64,000 nt of DNA from Variovorax sp. (lineage in GTDB: Bacteria > Pseudomonadota > Gammaproteobacteria > Burkholderiales > Burkholderiaceae_C). The notes under the pieces were generated by a model that saw only the letters and a list, made by a program, of their open reading frames with translations, was not told the DNA's origin and made no database searches. Each line of letters starts with the position of its first letter. Positions within the stretch are counted from its first letter, which is position 1. The stretch is taken from NCBI GenBank assembly GCA_025352265.1, contig JANXTS010000039.1, positions 39,502 through 103,501 of the forward strand, given 5' to 3'. Made by a program: the position numbers and the translations under genes. Shown here one piece after another: positions 43,749 through 51,259 of this stretch.

Positions 43749-44405
43749 CTACCGATTATGCCATGCGCTACCGAGGCCGTTACTGCCCGTTGACGGCAGT
43801 GACGCCCCGGCGGCCGGGAGCAAGCCTATAGCAGCAGGCGCCGCGACCCCCTCGCCGGCCGCGCAAAGCGCTCTGTCGTTCGCTATGACATCGGTCAAGG
43901 CGCGGACTTCGCTGTCTCTTCGACCAACAATGCTGCGGCCTTCTGCGACCACGCGTCCAGCTTCTGCAAGTAGCTGTCCGCCCTCTGCAAGTAGCCCTGC
44001 GAAGGGGTCGGGTCGATGTCCCTGATCGCCGCCGGCAGCGGCGTCGGCTCGGCGCTCTTGAGCACCAATGGCGGCTGCGAGTTGGTCGGCGGTGCGCTGC
44101 ACGCGGGCAGCAAGATCAGCGTTGCGAGCATCAGCAGCAGCGCGGGCCACAGTCTGTTTTTGTAGAGCATTGGCGATCTCCGTTTGCTTTGTTGAATGGG
44201 TGGCGAGATTTTCGATTTGCTGCTCGACAAAGCGCAGCGCGGCACGATTGCGCGCGTCGTTTTCTTTTGCGCGGTCGAGCTTTTCGGTCGCGAGGTTTTC
44301 TTTTGCTTTGGCGGCCATCGTGCGCTCGATCGCGGCCGTGCCGCCGAGCGCAATGCAGCCGACGGCCAGAATCCATAGCAGCGGCGTGCGGAGATCAGGC
44401 AGCAT
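43749..44405 (-). CDS. Phage inner-membrane spanin (Rz-like)
   Basis: Protein of 218 residues with a single N-terminal membrane anchor (MLPDLRTPLLWILAVGCIALGG) and a long coiled-coil periplasmic part (ENLATEKLDRAKENDARNRAALRF). This is the layout of an i-spanin. It is longer than lambda Rz (153). A complete outer-membrane lipoprotein gene is nested in another frame at 43895-44170, which strongly supports the assignment. Its start lies 10 bp inside the end of a small upstream gene. It is the last gene of the lysis cassette, about 50 bp from the attachment site. Confidence 0.85.
   Translation of the reverse strand: MLPDLRTPLLWILAVGCIALGGTAAIERTMAAKAKENLATEKLDRAKENDARNRAALRFVEQQIENLATHSTKQTEIANALQKQTVARAAADARNADLAARVQRTADQLAAAIGAQERRADAAAGGDQGHRPDPFAGLLAEGGQLLAEAGRVVAEGRSIVGRRDSEVRALTDVIANDRALCAAGEGVAAPAAIGLLPAAGASLPSTGSNGLGSAWHNR
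43895..44170 (-). CDS. Phage outer-membrane spanin lipoprotein (Rz1-like), nested in Rz
   Basis: Lipoprotein of 91 residues fully embedded in the Rz-like gene in another frame. The signal sequence MLYKNRLWPALLLMLATLILLPAC ends in the lipobox LLPAC, and the mature part is proline-rich at first (CSAPPTNSQPPLVLK), typical of Rz1. With Rz it spans the periplasm and fuses inner and outer membranes at the last step of lysis. Confidence 0.88.
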   Translation of the reverse strand: MLYKNRLWPALLLMLATLILLPACSAPPTNSQPPLVLKSAEPTPLPAAIRDIDPTPSQGYLQRADSYLQKLDAWSQKAAALLVEETAKSAP

Positions 44406-44502
44406 GGTCGTCGCCTTTCTTGTTCGCCGGCTTCGGCAGTTCGCCGAACACGAATGCAAACCAGAGTTGCGGCAGGGCCGCCCACATTCCGAACAACATC
44501 AT
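44395..44502 (-). CDS. Small membrane protein (35 aa) in the lysis cassette
   Basis: A short frame giving MMLFGMWAALPQLWFAFVFG followed by a polar tail ELPKPANKKGDDHAA. The first 20 residues form one hydrophobic segment; the tail is charged. The ATG overlaps the endolysin stop (ATGA), and the 3' end overlaps the Rz start by 11 bp, so it is coupled on both sides. Too small for standard annotation, it may be a holin regulator or pinholin-like peptide; the function is unproven. Confidence 0.55.
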   Translation of the reverse strand: MMLFGMWAALPQLWFAFVFGELPKPANKKGDDHAA

Positions 44503-45200
44503 GCGATCCTCAATGCGACCTTGCCGGCGTTGAACAACGCGAGGCGATCGGAGAACCCGTGCGCGTCGCCGTATTTCTCAGTCGGCTTCCCGATATTCAA
44601 GATGTCGCACACGCGGTCGAAATTGCACGCGTCGGCGCTTGCCGAGATTTCGCGCATGTCCCAGTAGTCAGCAGCCGACAGAGCGGCCCACAGAGGCTCG
44701 GCGAGCTTCGACGGATCAGCCTCGAAGTCGGGCACATTCAGCGACGGGAATTTCCAGCGCAGACGGTCGCGAACCTTCGCGATGTTGAAATGTCCGGTCG
44801 TCTGGAATAGGCCGCGACCGCGATATTTCCAGCCGTCGCCCGGACGATCATTGCCGAGATTCTGAGAACCCCACACGCCGCCATAGATGCAATTCGCGAT
44901 CGCCTCCTGATTGGCGACGTGCGCATCATTGCGGCCGTGTTTCTCGGCGTCGGCGAGGGAAATGCGATGTCGGCCGAAGAGACTGATCAGCGCGGACGTG
45001 CGGTAATTCAGGTTCTCGGTCGTGCGTTGCAAGCGTTCGGATTCGACGCCCACATTTGCGAGGAACATTGCAACGCGGATCGGCTTGTCGGTGATCCGGT
45101 AGGCTTCCATAGCCTGCGCCAGTGGCCCGGCGAACTTTTCGGCATTGGCGACCGATGCGCCAGCGCAGGCCGCAATTACGGCGGTTGTGATTGCGGTCAT
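44499..45200 (-). CDS. Endolysin, glycoside hydrolase family 19
   Basis: Protein of 233 residues of the GH19 (chitinase-like) endolysin group, which cleaves peptidoglycan. The family core WKYRGRGLFQTTGHFNIAKV (about residues 116-135) and AMFLANVGVESERLQRTTENLNY (about 43-65) are visible; the catalytic Glu in VESE is kept, although the usual preceding His is Val. No clear cleavable signal is present, so export should depend on the holin. The ATG at 45200 overlaps the preceding stop (ATGA) with GGGAG upstream; a GTG 6 bp earlier is a weaker option. Confidence 0.87.
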   Translation of the reverse strand: MTAITTAVIAACAGASVANAEKFAGPLAQAMEAYRITDKPIRVAMFLANVGVESERLQRTTENLNYRTSALISLFGRHRISLADAEKHGRNDAHVANQEAIANCIYGGVWGSQNLGNDRPGDGWKYRGRGLFQTTGHFNIAKVRDRLRWKFPSLNVPDFEADPSKLAEPLWAALSAADYWDMREISASADACNFDRVCDILNIGKPTEKYGDAHGFSDRLALFNAGKVALRIA

Positions 45201-45532
45201 TGCCACGTCTCCCGGTGTGAAGTCGCTCGATTGCGACGAATAATTGACGTTCGCGCAATTGATGCGCTGAATTCAGGGAACAAGCGATTAATGCAAAAGG
45301 CGATCTCGGCCAGCACGACCAAGAAAAGCCCGAACATCCATAGCGGCTCGCCCAGGATGCCGTAGATGCAATTGCGAACCATCAACGCCGACATGACGAA
45401 TAGGCCGGCAATAAGGACGCGGCGAGCGGCTTTGTTGTCGTGCGACTCGGGAAGGTCCGGCGCCTGATCAACTGCGAATTGCAGGACAAAGGCGAGGATC
45501 AGCATGAAGGTGAATGCGAATTGAAGAATCAC
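45197..45532 (-). CDS. Phage membrane protein, probable holin or antiholin
   Basis: Protein of 111 residues with three hydrophobic segments: VILQFAFTFMLILAFVLQFA, VLIAGLFVMSALMVRNCIYG and PLWMFGLFLVVLAEIAFCI. A basic C-terminus follows (RTSIIRRNRATSHRETWQ). It starts with GTG overlapping the stop of the upstream holin-like gene (GTGA), with GGAGA 6 nt upstream, and ends in an ATGA overlap with the endolysin gene. Topology and position fit a holin or antiholin; no sequence motif decides between them. Confidence 0.7.
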   Translation of the reverse strand: MILQFAFTFMLILAFVLQFAVDQAPDLPESHDNKAARRVLIAGLFVMSALMVRNCIYGILGEPLWMFGLFLVVLAEIAFCINRLFPEFSASIARTSIIRRNRATSHRETWQ

Positions 45533-45945
45533 GGGCGATCTCCGGTTTCCAATGGGGCGGGAACAGTCGTGCCGGTAGGCGTGCGCGGGGCCGGCGGCCG
45601 GCCGCGCAAGGCATCCATGACGCGAAAGATGAAACCGAAGGGGTCGGCCCGCAGACTGCGGCCGAGAGTCTTGAGCCCGGCGAAGATGTCTTCGCTGACG
45701 ACTGCCGAGGCGCCGATGATCGCGAAGCGCATCGTCTCGGACGGAACCCAGTCGGCGATCGCGAGGCCGACGATGACCGACACAGCGATGCCGGTCATGA
45801 TGGCCGACAGGAAGCCCCACCAGCCCCCGTGCCGCTTCTGTACGACGCCCTGCGCGCCGCCCGCGATGATGCCGACGATGCCACTGGAAAGGATGATCGC
45901 GAGCGTGTTCGGATCGTTGAAGAGTCGCTTGGGCCAGTCAAACAT
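45529..45945 (-). CDS. Phage holin-family membrane protein
   Basis: Protein of 138 residues with three membrane segments: NTLAIILSSGIVGIIAGGAQ, GGWWGFLSAIMTGIAVSVIV and MRFAIIGASAVVSEDIFAGL. It has a proline-rich cytoplasmic tail (RGRPPAPRTPTGTTVPAP). The pattern resembles LydA/phage-holin-family proteins that release endolysin. It is the first gene of the lysis cassette; a copy of the phage motif (46019-46032) lies 74 bp upstream. Confidence 0.72.
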   Translation of the reverse strand: MFDWPKRLFNDPNTLAIILSSGIVGIIAGGAQGVVQKRHGGWWGFLSAIMTGIAVSVIVGLAIADWVPSETMRFAIIGASAVVSEDIFAGLKTLGRSLRADPFGFIFRVMDALRGRPPAPRTPTGTTVPAPLETGDRP

Positions 45946-46018
45946 GCTGGCCCTCGGAACGGTTGGGTTTGGAGGTCATGGGGGCCTACTGTCGGCGCCC
46001 GCACCAAGGCGCCTGCCG

Positions 46019-46032
46019 GCAGTTTTCCGAAA
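46019..46032 (-). promoter_or_regulatory. Phage motif copy D, upstream of lysis cassette
   Basis: Plus-strand GCAGTTTTCCGAAA shares 11 of 14 positions with the exact copies A and B, including the TTTTCCGAAA core. It lies 74 bp before the holin start and just after the stop of the upstream tail gene. Confidence 0.5.
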
Positions 46033-46046
46033 CGGCGCCTTCCGGC

Positions 46047-47111
46047 CTACACGAGCAGTTGGCAGACCTTGGACGAACCGCTCGCCGGATCGCTGCCGAA
46101 GAACGGCGACGAGCATTGAAAGCCGCCTGCCGGCAAGTCCACTTCGAGCCATCGCACGTCGGCGCCGTAGCGAACCCGTCCGGGCGCAACCAGAAAGAAA
46201 TCCGTGCCTTCCGTGGCGATTTGCGTCCAAGTTTTCGTCGGTTCCGGTGCCGTCGGCGCGGCCATCGGGCGCGCGGCCTTGTACCCGTGATCAGCAGGGA
46301 GGTCGGCTTGAAGTCCGCGCTCCCACAGAATCGAGCCTTCAACGCGCTCGATGTTGTCCAGCGAGAACGCGTCTCTGACGAAGAGCATTTCGGCGTAGTC
46401 GCCGTAGCCGGGTCCGACGGCCGTGTTGTAGCCGGAGATCATCGACGTTCCGCCGTTGGTGTCCGAGGTCTTGCCCGGCGTCAGCCAGTCGTTGCGACGC
46501 GCCGTTTCCCGTCCATTCACGCGAATGACGGCTTGCCCGTTCGCGTAGTCGTAGATCAAGCAGAGCAGTATCCATTTGCCCTTGTAGTTGTTGCCGTCGG
46601 TCAGGGCTTGGTAGCCGTCGCTGTCATTCCGGCGACCGCCTAGCTCGAAGCCGCCGCCCCCGGTGATCGCGCATGTGAGTCGCGCACGATTCGGGTCATC
46701 CCCTTTCGTGAGGGAGAAGAGATAGCTTTCGCCGCCGTTCTCGCCGAGACGCACCAGCGCGAAGACCGTCGCTTGGCCGGTGTTGCGAGCGATGCCGGCG
46801 AGCGTGGAGTTGAAACTAAACGAGCCTTGCGCGCCCGGCGCAGCGGTCCATACCGAGCGCCCGCCAAGGGTCGTGCTCACGTTCGCGCGATTCGACGCCT
46901 GCCCGGCATATGCCTGCCCGACGTGGCCGTTGCCCGACTTGTCGGCGAGGAAATCGAGTTGCCCGCCAACAAGCGCGTTGCTCGGGTTGTCGCCGACGAG
47001 CCACGCGAAATCGTTGGCGATCTGCGCGGCCGTCCAAGGCACAAGCGGTTTCGGTGACAGTCGTCGATGCGCGGATGCGGCCTGCATCGCAAGGAATGGG
47101 GCCGCGATCAT
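46047..47111 (-). CDS. Phage tail protein with LamG/concanavalin-like lectin domain
   Basis: Protein of 354 residues. A jelly-roll of the LamG type (about residues 75-260) is suggested by QATVFALVRLGENGGESYLFS, GKWILLCLIYDYANGQAVIRVNGRETARR and YGDYAEMLFVRDAFSLDNIERVEG, a pattern common in phage tail fibres that bind sugars. The C-terminus is short and compact. The ATG overlaps the stop of the large tail-fibre gene by 4 bp, so the two are probably made together. It is likely a receptor-binding or fibre-tip component. Confidence 0.65.
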   Translation of the reverse strand: MIAAPFLAMQAASAHRRLSPKPLVPWTAAQIANDFAWLVGDNPSNALVGGQLDFLADKSGNGHVGQAYAGQASNRANVSTTLGGRSVWTAAPGAQGSFSFNSTLAGIARNTGQATVFALVRLGENGGESYLFSLTKGDDPNRARLTCAITGGGGFELGGRRNDSDGYQALTDGNNYKGKWILLCLIYDYANGQAVIRVNGRETARRNDWLTPGKTSDTNGGTSMISGYNTAVGPGYGDYAEMLFVRDAFSLDNIERVEGSILWERGLQADLPADHGYKAARPMAAPTAPEPTKTWTQIATEGTDFFLVAPGRVRYGADVRWLEVDLPAGGFQCSSPFFGSDPASGSSKVCQLLV

Positions 47112-49066
47112 GCTGCGTCCAGCCCGCCGAAGAGCCACCACGTCGAGTCATCGACCAGCATGGCAGACACGGGCGCATGCAGGGCCGTCAAGACGGCCTT
47201 CACGTTCGCATCCTTGACGATCGCGGCACCCGCCCCCTGCGCGAAGGTGACTGCGCCCGCCGCCGTCAATCGGATCAGGTACGGCCGTTTGATTTCGAGC
47301 TTGGGGTCAGTCGCCCGCGTGGGCAGCGTGATCGTGATCGGCGATGGCGCTTCGACGGTGATCAGGCTTGCCGCGCTGCTGTCGAGCGTGTAGTTCGCCG
47401 CGACCCTCTGCTCGGCCAGCACCCGCTGATTGACCGGGCCGGGAGCGTAGCTTGGGACCGGCACGCCGGCCATTTCAGCCATCGCGACGACGAGCCGGCG
47501 CGCGACGTACTCGCCGATGAAGGCGTGCCCTGCGGTATTCAGGTGCCCGTCACCGGGGATCGTGTACGTGTCCACGTTCCCATTGCCGCCCGCCCCCGTC
47601 CCCGTCATGGGCGTAGGCCCGGCCGCGCCGAGCACTGGAATGAAGCGCATCAGCGGATCATTCTGCGAATCAAGCGCGGCCTTGAGGGCGTTTTCGTTGG
47701 CGACCAGTCCGGTGAGCGACCCCGCCGCCGCGTGGTACTCGCGGCTATTGACCATGCCGAGCATGAAAATCGGCGTGCCGGGATGCGAGGCGCGGGCTCC
47801 CGCAAGCACGGTGGTTGCGGCGGCTTGCACTTGGGCTGGAGAAGCCCCGGCATTCACGTCGTTGATCGAACCGCAAAAGATCAGGATGTCGGCGGCCTTG
47901 GTGTTCCAGTCCGATGCGCGGCTAACGAAATTCAGGTCGGCTCCGGCGATGAAGCCGGTTGACGCGATAGCGTTGACCCACATGTCTTCGACGCCGAGAT
48001 GCGCGGCCAGCACGCACGTTTGTCCGTTGTGCAGCAACGTTTGACCGTATCCCGAGTTGTTGCTGTCGCCCACGAGGATGACGCGCAGGACCGGATCGGC
48101 GGGCTTCATGACCGTGCAAGTCGGCTGCACGCGCACGTCGTGAAAGATCGCATCCCGGTCGCCTTCGATGCGAACCGAGTAGCGACGCCGGCTCGGCAGC
48201 GTCACCTTGTGGCGCGATACGCCATCCGTTCCGGGGGCCGGCAACGTGTCGAGCGACAGGTATTGACCATCGATCAGGACTCGGAAGTTGCCAGAGGTGC
48301 CGGTGCTGAGAATGAAGGATTGGCCGTCAAGCTCGAAATCGAGATTCCAAGCAACACCCTCGCGCTGGCCGGGGCCGATCGTTTGATTGCGAATCCAGAA
48401 ACCCGGAGCGCCTTGCGTCGTGCGGTCGTACGCCTCGCCGCCGCGAACCGCAATCGTGTTGTCCAGCAGAGTGAAAACGCGGCTGTAGTCAGAAGGCGCG
48501 GCGCCCACCGACGAAGAGATCGACGCGCCGCCCGAATAGAGTCCGCGCGTCAGGCGGTTGTTGTAGAAGCGCGAGGCCGCATTGCGAAGCGCGACATTCA
48601 GAGTCTTCTCGGCGACGCTGGAGGTTCCCGCATCGCCCGGAGCACCCTTGTCGCCCGGAGCACCCTTGTCGCCGGGAGCGCCCTTGTCGCCGGGGTCGCC
48701 CTTGAGGCCCTTGTCACCCGGCAAGCCCTTGTCGCCCGGATCGCCGGGGCCGCCTTTGTCGCCCGGCGCGCCCTTGTCGCCCGGCGCGCCCTTGCCGCCG
48801 GCATCGCCGGGGCCGCCCTTGTCACCCGGCAAGCCTTTGTCACCCGGCAACCCCTTGTCGCCGGGATCGCCATTGCCCCCCTTGTCGCCGGGCAAGCCCT
48901 TGTCGCCCGGCAGGCCCTTGTCGCCCGGCGGACCCTTGTCGCCGACCGGGCCTTTGTCGCCGGGGCCGCCCTCGCCACTGCCCGATCCGGGGTCGCCTTT
49001 GTCGCCCTTGTCGCCCTTCATGACGGCGAACAGTTCAACGGGGAAAGAGTTGCTGGAGGCGCTCAC
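47108..49066 (-). CDS. Phage tail fibre with collagen-like region and SGNH/GDSL hydrolase domain
   Basis: Protein of 652 residues. A short head (SASSNSFPVELFAVMKGDKG) is followed by a collagen-like stretch of Gly-X-Y triplets, mainly GDKGLPGDKGAPGDKG, over about residues 17-150. After a linker, a hydrolase domain shows block I VILVGDSNNSGYG (about residue 325), block III-like IFCGSINDVNAG, and the Asp-His pair in IPGDGHLNTAGHAF. A C-terminal domain of about 120 residues follows. Trimerisation through the collagen part and deacetylation of surface polysaccharide are inferred. The start is GTG overlapping the previous stop (GTGA). Confidence 0.8.
   Translation of the reverse strand: MSASSNSFPVELFAVMKGDKGDKGDPGSGSGEGGPGDKGPVGDKGPPGDKGLPGDKGLPGDKGGNGDPGDKGLPGDKGLPGDKGGPGDAGGKGAPGDKGAPGDKGGPGDPGDKGLPGDKGLKGDPGDKGAPGDKGAPGDKGAPGDAGTSSVAEKTLNVALRNAASRFYNNRLTRGLYSGGASISSSVGAAPSDYSRVFTLLDNTIAVRGGEAYDRTTQGAPGFWIRNQTIGPGQREGVAWNLDFELDGQSFILSTGTSGNFRVLIDGQYLSLDTLPAPGTDGVSRHKVTLPSRRRYSVRIEGDRDAIFHDVRVQPTCTVMKPADPVLRVILVGDSNNSGYGQTLLHNGQTCVLAAHLGVEDMWVNAIASTGFIAGADLNFVSRASDWNTKAADILIFCGSINDVNAGASPAQVQAAATTVLAGARASHPGTPIFMLGMVNSREYHAAAGSLTGLVANENALKAALDSQNDPLMRFIPVLGAAGPTPMTGTGAGGNGNVDTYTIPGDGHLNTAGHAFIGEYVARRLVVAMAEMAGVPVPSYAPGPVNQRVLAEQRVAANYTLDSSAASLITVEAPSPITITLPTRATDPKLEIKRPYLIRLTAAGAVTFAQGAGAAIVKDANVKAVLTALHAPVSAMLVDDSTWWLFGGLDAA
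48620..49015. repeat. Tandem Gly-X-Y coding repeats (collagen-like)
   Basis: Repeats of 9 and 18 bp built on CTTGTCGCCCGGC (plus strand) encode GDKG-containing triplets of the tail fibre. They are coding and in frame, not spaced CRISPR units. Variation in copy number would change fibre length. Confidence 0.85.
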
Positions 49067-49407
49067 TTGGTCACGTCCGATTTGAGGTTGATGATGAAGG
49101 TCGCGCTGCTGACCTTGAAAGGCTCGGGCGTCGCAGATGCGTCGATGAATTCGATGTCGCCGAACAACTTGCCGACGCGCCACTGCTCGACTTCGGATGC
49201 CGGCGCGTAGAGGGTCAGGGCATAGCGCACGTCGGGACCGGCAACCGGCACAACGGTCGCAACGAGAGGGTGAACCTTGTTCGTGAACTGCTCGACGAGG
49301 CTGCATCGAGCCGACCAGTCTCCGAGCGGCAGCGTGCCTGCCGGAAGAATCGCTGCGCGCGACAACGTGTCGCCGCGCTTGTGGTCATAGGTGATCGGTG
49401 CTGCCAT
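49063..49407 (-). CDS. Phage hypothetical protein, tail-fibre adjacent
   Basis: Small soluble protein of 114 residues rich in beta-strand residues (ARCSLVEQFTNKVHPLVATV; VRYALTLYAPASEVEQW; SSATFIINLKSDVTK). No motif is recognised. It is the first gene of the tail-fibre unit, with phage motif copy C 39 bp upstream, and is coupled to the collagen-like fibre by GTGA. A fibre connector or small tail protein is possible. Confidence 0.6.
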   Translation of the reverse strand: MAAPITYDHKRGDTLSRAAILPAGTLPLGDWSARCSLVEQFTNKVHPLVATVVPVAGPDVRYALTLYAPASEVEQWRVGKLFGDIEFIDASATPEPFKVSSATFIINLKSDVTK

Positions 49408-49445
49408 GCGGGGAATCTTCGGCGCCGCCCCACCCTTCGACGGGG

Positions 49446-49459
49446 CCGCTTTTCCGATT
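49446..49459 (-). promoter_or_regulatory. Phage motif copy C, upstream of tail-fibre unit
   Basis: Plus-strand CCGCTTTTCCGATT matches copies A and B in 11 of 14 positions and, like them, is preceded by a G/C-rich GACGGGG stretch. It lies 39 bp before the start at 49407, just past the upstream stop codon. Confidence 0.5.
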
Positions 49460-49716
49460 TAGAAGCCGCCGCGCTTCGCGATCAGCTTGCCGAGCGAACC
49501 GATCGCCTTCACCACGCCATCGATCCGCAGCAGGTTCGCGATCGCGATCTTGTGAGCGCCCTCGCGCTCTTTGCGGAAGTTGCCGAAGGCGCCGGACTCG
49601 AAGAAATCAACGGCATCGGACATGAACGTCTGATGCGCCAGCGGCAGCGCCGTGTTGCCATGCAGAGCGAGGTCGGCCGCTTGGTTAATCAACCCGTCCT
49701 GAAAGTGCTTTCGCAA
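49459..49716 (-). CDS. Small phage protein overlapping the end of the upstream gene in +1 frame
   Basis: About 77-85 residues, reading INQAADLALHGNTALPLAHQ then FFESGAFGNFRKEREGAHKI and ending GSLGKLIAKRGGF. Its 5' end overlaps the 3' end of the 254-residue upstream gene. No ATG is available: TTG at 49716 (GGAGG too close) and TTG at 49692 (AGGA 4 nt upstream) are candidates. The protein-like reading continues a little upstream (SLFPASEDLRKHF), so a ribosomal +1 or -2 frameshift fusion with the upstream gene is a serious alternative. Confidence 0.5.
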   Translation of the reverse strand: MRKHFQDGLINQAADLALHGNTALPLAHQTFMSDAVDFFESGAFGNFRKEREGAHKIAIANLLRIDGVVKAIGSLGKLIAKRGGF

Positions 49717-50449
49717 GTCCTCCGATGCAGGAAATAGCGAGAAATCGCGCGGGCGCCAATTGCCCGCCACCCTCTTCCTTCGCGATCGGCTCGCACACGA
49801 TCCCGTAGTCGTCGTAGTTGATCGTGAAGAAATGCCGCAGCGTCTCGGAGCCTTGCGCGTGCGCGCGGAACATTTCATCGAACTCGGATTCGGGCAGCTT
49901 GCGAACCGCGTCCATGCGCGACTGCACCCATTCGATCATTGCGACATCGCTCATGGTCGCGTAGTCCGGCGTCGCTTCGTCCTTGGTGAACAGTTGGCAG
50001 GCCATGGTGCCCATCAACCAGTCGCCGCGCGTCGCGCAGAGTCCTTCCAGCGTCTCGGCGTGGATGCCGAGCAGCGAGCGCATGACGCGCGGCTTGCCAG
50101 CCACTTCGCCGAGGTCGGTGAAGTCTTGCTTGCTGTCGGCATTGAAGTCCACGTAGTCGGACAGCTTGCCGTCGCCACCGACCGAGAAGTCAGGGCCGTC
50201 CGGCGTCACGTGCGCGAGGTAGGTCGCGATCAGAAGCATGCGCTCTTCAACGGTCCACAGGCGCGGGTCGGTGACGTAGCGCTCGGCGATCGGTTTCTCG
50301 GCACCCTTCGCGATTGCGAGCAGCAGATGCGTCGCGGTCACTTCGTGGCGAGAGCCGGGCAACTTGCAAATGCCGATGGCCTCGCCAATCGACAGTTCGA
50401 GTAGGCGCACGGCTATGCGGCGCGTTCGTGTGTATGGAAATGTGAGCAT
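49685..50449 (-). CDS. Phage structural-region protein of unknown function
   Basis: Mainly helical protein of 254 residues, beginning MLTFPYTRTRRIAVRLLEL. It contains ERYVTDPRLWTVEERMLLIA and a region FFTINYDDYGIVCEPIAKEEG. No catalytic motif is recognised. Its ATG follows the upstream stop after one base, so it is translated in the same unit as the tail sheath genes. Position after the sheath suggests a tail-assembly or baseplate role, possibly as the first part of a frameshift pair with 49459-49716. Confidence 0.55.
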   Translation of the reverse strand: MLTFPYTRTRRIAVRLLELSIGEAIGICKLPGSRHEVTATHLLLAIAKGAEKPIAERYVTDPRLWTVEERMLLIATYLAHVTPDGPDFSVGGDGKLSDYVDFNADSKQDFTDLGEVAGKPRVMRSLLGIHAETLEGLCATRGDWLMGTMACQLFTKDEATPDYATMSDVAMIEWVQSRMDAVRKLPESEFDEMFRAHAQGSETLRHFFTINYDDYGIVCEPIAKEEGGGQLAPARFLAISCIGGLAKALSGRVD

Positions 50450-50450
50450 G

Positions 50451-51245
50451 TCAATAGTTGAACTGCGCGAACCCGCGCACCTTGCGCGCGGTTTCCCAAT
50501 CCTTCGCATCGAGCGCCGTCAGCGTTGCGAGTTGGAGGTTCGACGCCGCCTGCATCAAGATTCCGCCTTGCGAGCGTGGCCCAGTGATCGGGTAAGGGAT
50601 CGACTCGATCACGATTGGCGCGAAGAGCATGTCGCCATACTTCATGCCGATGATCTGCGGTACACGCGACGGGAAGACCGCCATATGCCCGGCGACGGCG
50701 CCCGCGACCGGGCCGTCCTTCGCAAGCTCTTGCGGCAGCGCCCACGACATCAACTGATTCATTGGCTTGCGCACTTCGAGATCGGCGTCTTGATACGCGC
50801 GGAAGTGCGCCGTCACGTTGATCTTGATCGGCGCCATGCCGCTGAAAATCTGCGTCGAATTGAGCTTCGTGATGTTCGTTCGACCTTCGAGCGACTGCGC
50901 GGCGCTCTTTGCCGAGTTGAGCGCTTGGAGATCGGGGAATGCGGCTTGCAGCGACGACAGCACAGAGGCAAACCCGCCAGCTTGCAGCATCGCAGAGAGC
51001 GACGAAAACTTCTGATCAGGACCGACATTCTCGAACGGCGATTGCCAGTTGAGGGTCGTTTCCATATGGCCGTCGGTCAACGGCGCGACCACTTCCGGCT
51101 GCGACATGTCGCGCACCCATCGGATCGTCTCCTTGTTCTCAGAGGGCAGTTTCTTGACTGCGAAGAAAGTCGCGATCAGGGCAGGCGAAAGCCCGCCCCA
51201 TCGAGAACCGAGGGGCGGGTTCGACCCGTTTTGCGAATCTGCCAC
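50451..51245 (-). CDS. Phage tail/baseplate-region protein of unknown function
   Basis: Soluble protein of 264 residues starting with GTG (ADSQNGSNPPLGSRWGGL) and GGATGA upstream. The conserved-looking segment MKYGDMLFAPIVIESIPYPI and the C-terminal helix QAASNLQLATLTALDAKDWE are distinctive, but I cannot place the family. It sits between the EF-hand protein and the 254-residue gene in one leftward unit, which supports a tail or baseplate function. Confidence 0.55.
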   Translation of the reverse strand: MADSQNGSNPPLGSRWGGLSPALIATFFAVKKLPSENKETIRWVRDMSQPEVVAPLTDGHMETTLNWQSPFENVGPDQKFSSLSAMLQAGGFASVLSSLQAAFPDLQALNSAKSAAQSLEGRTNITKLNSTQIFSGMAPIKINVTAHFRAYQDADLEVRKPMNQLMSWALPQELAKDGPVAGAVAGHMAVFPSRVPQIIGMKYGDMLFAPIVIESIPYPITGPRSQGGILMQAASNLQLATLTALDAKDWETARKVRGFAQFNY

Positions 51246-51259
51246 GGGTCATCCGATCT

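Noticed and set aside
48582..49085. Apparent spaced repeats resembling a CRISPR array, and a Ser/Pro-rich plus-strand frame
   Set aside because: The repeats are in-frame Gly-X-Y codons of the tail fibre with no unique spacers of constant length; the plus-strand frame is their shadow.
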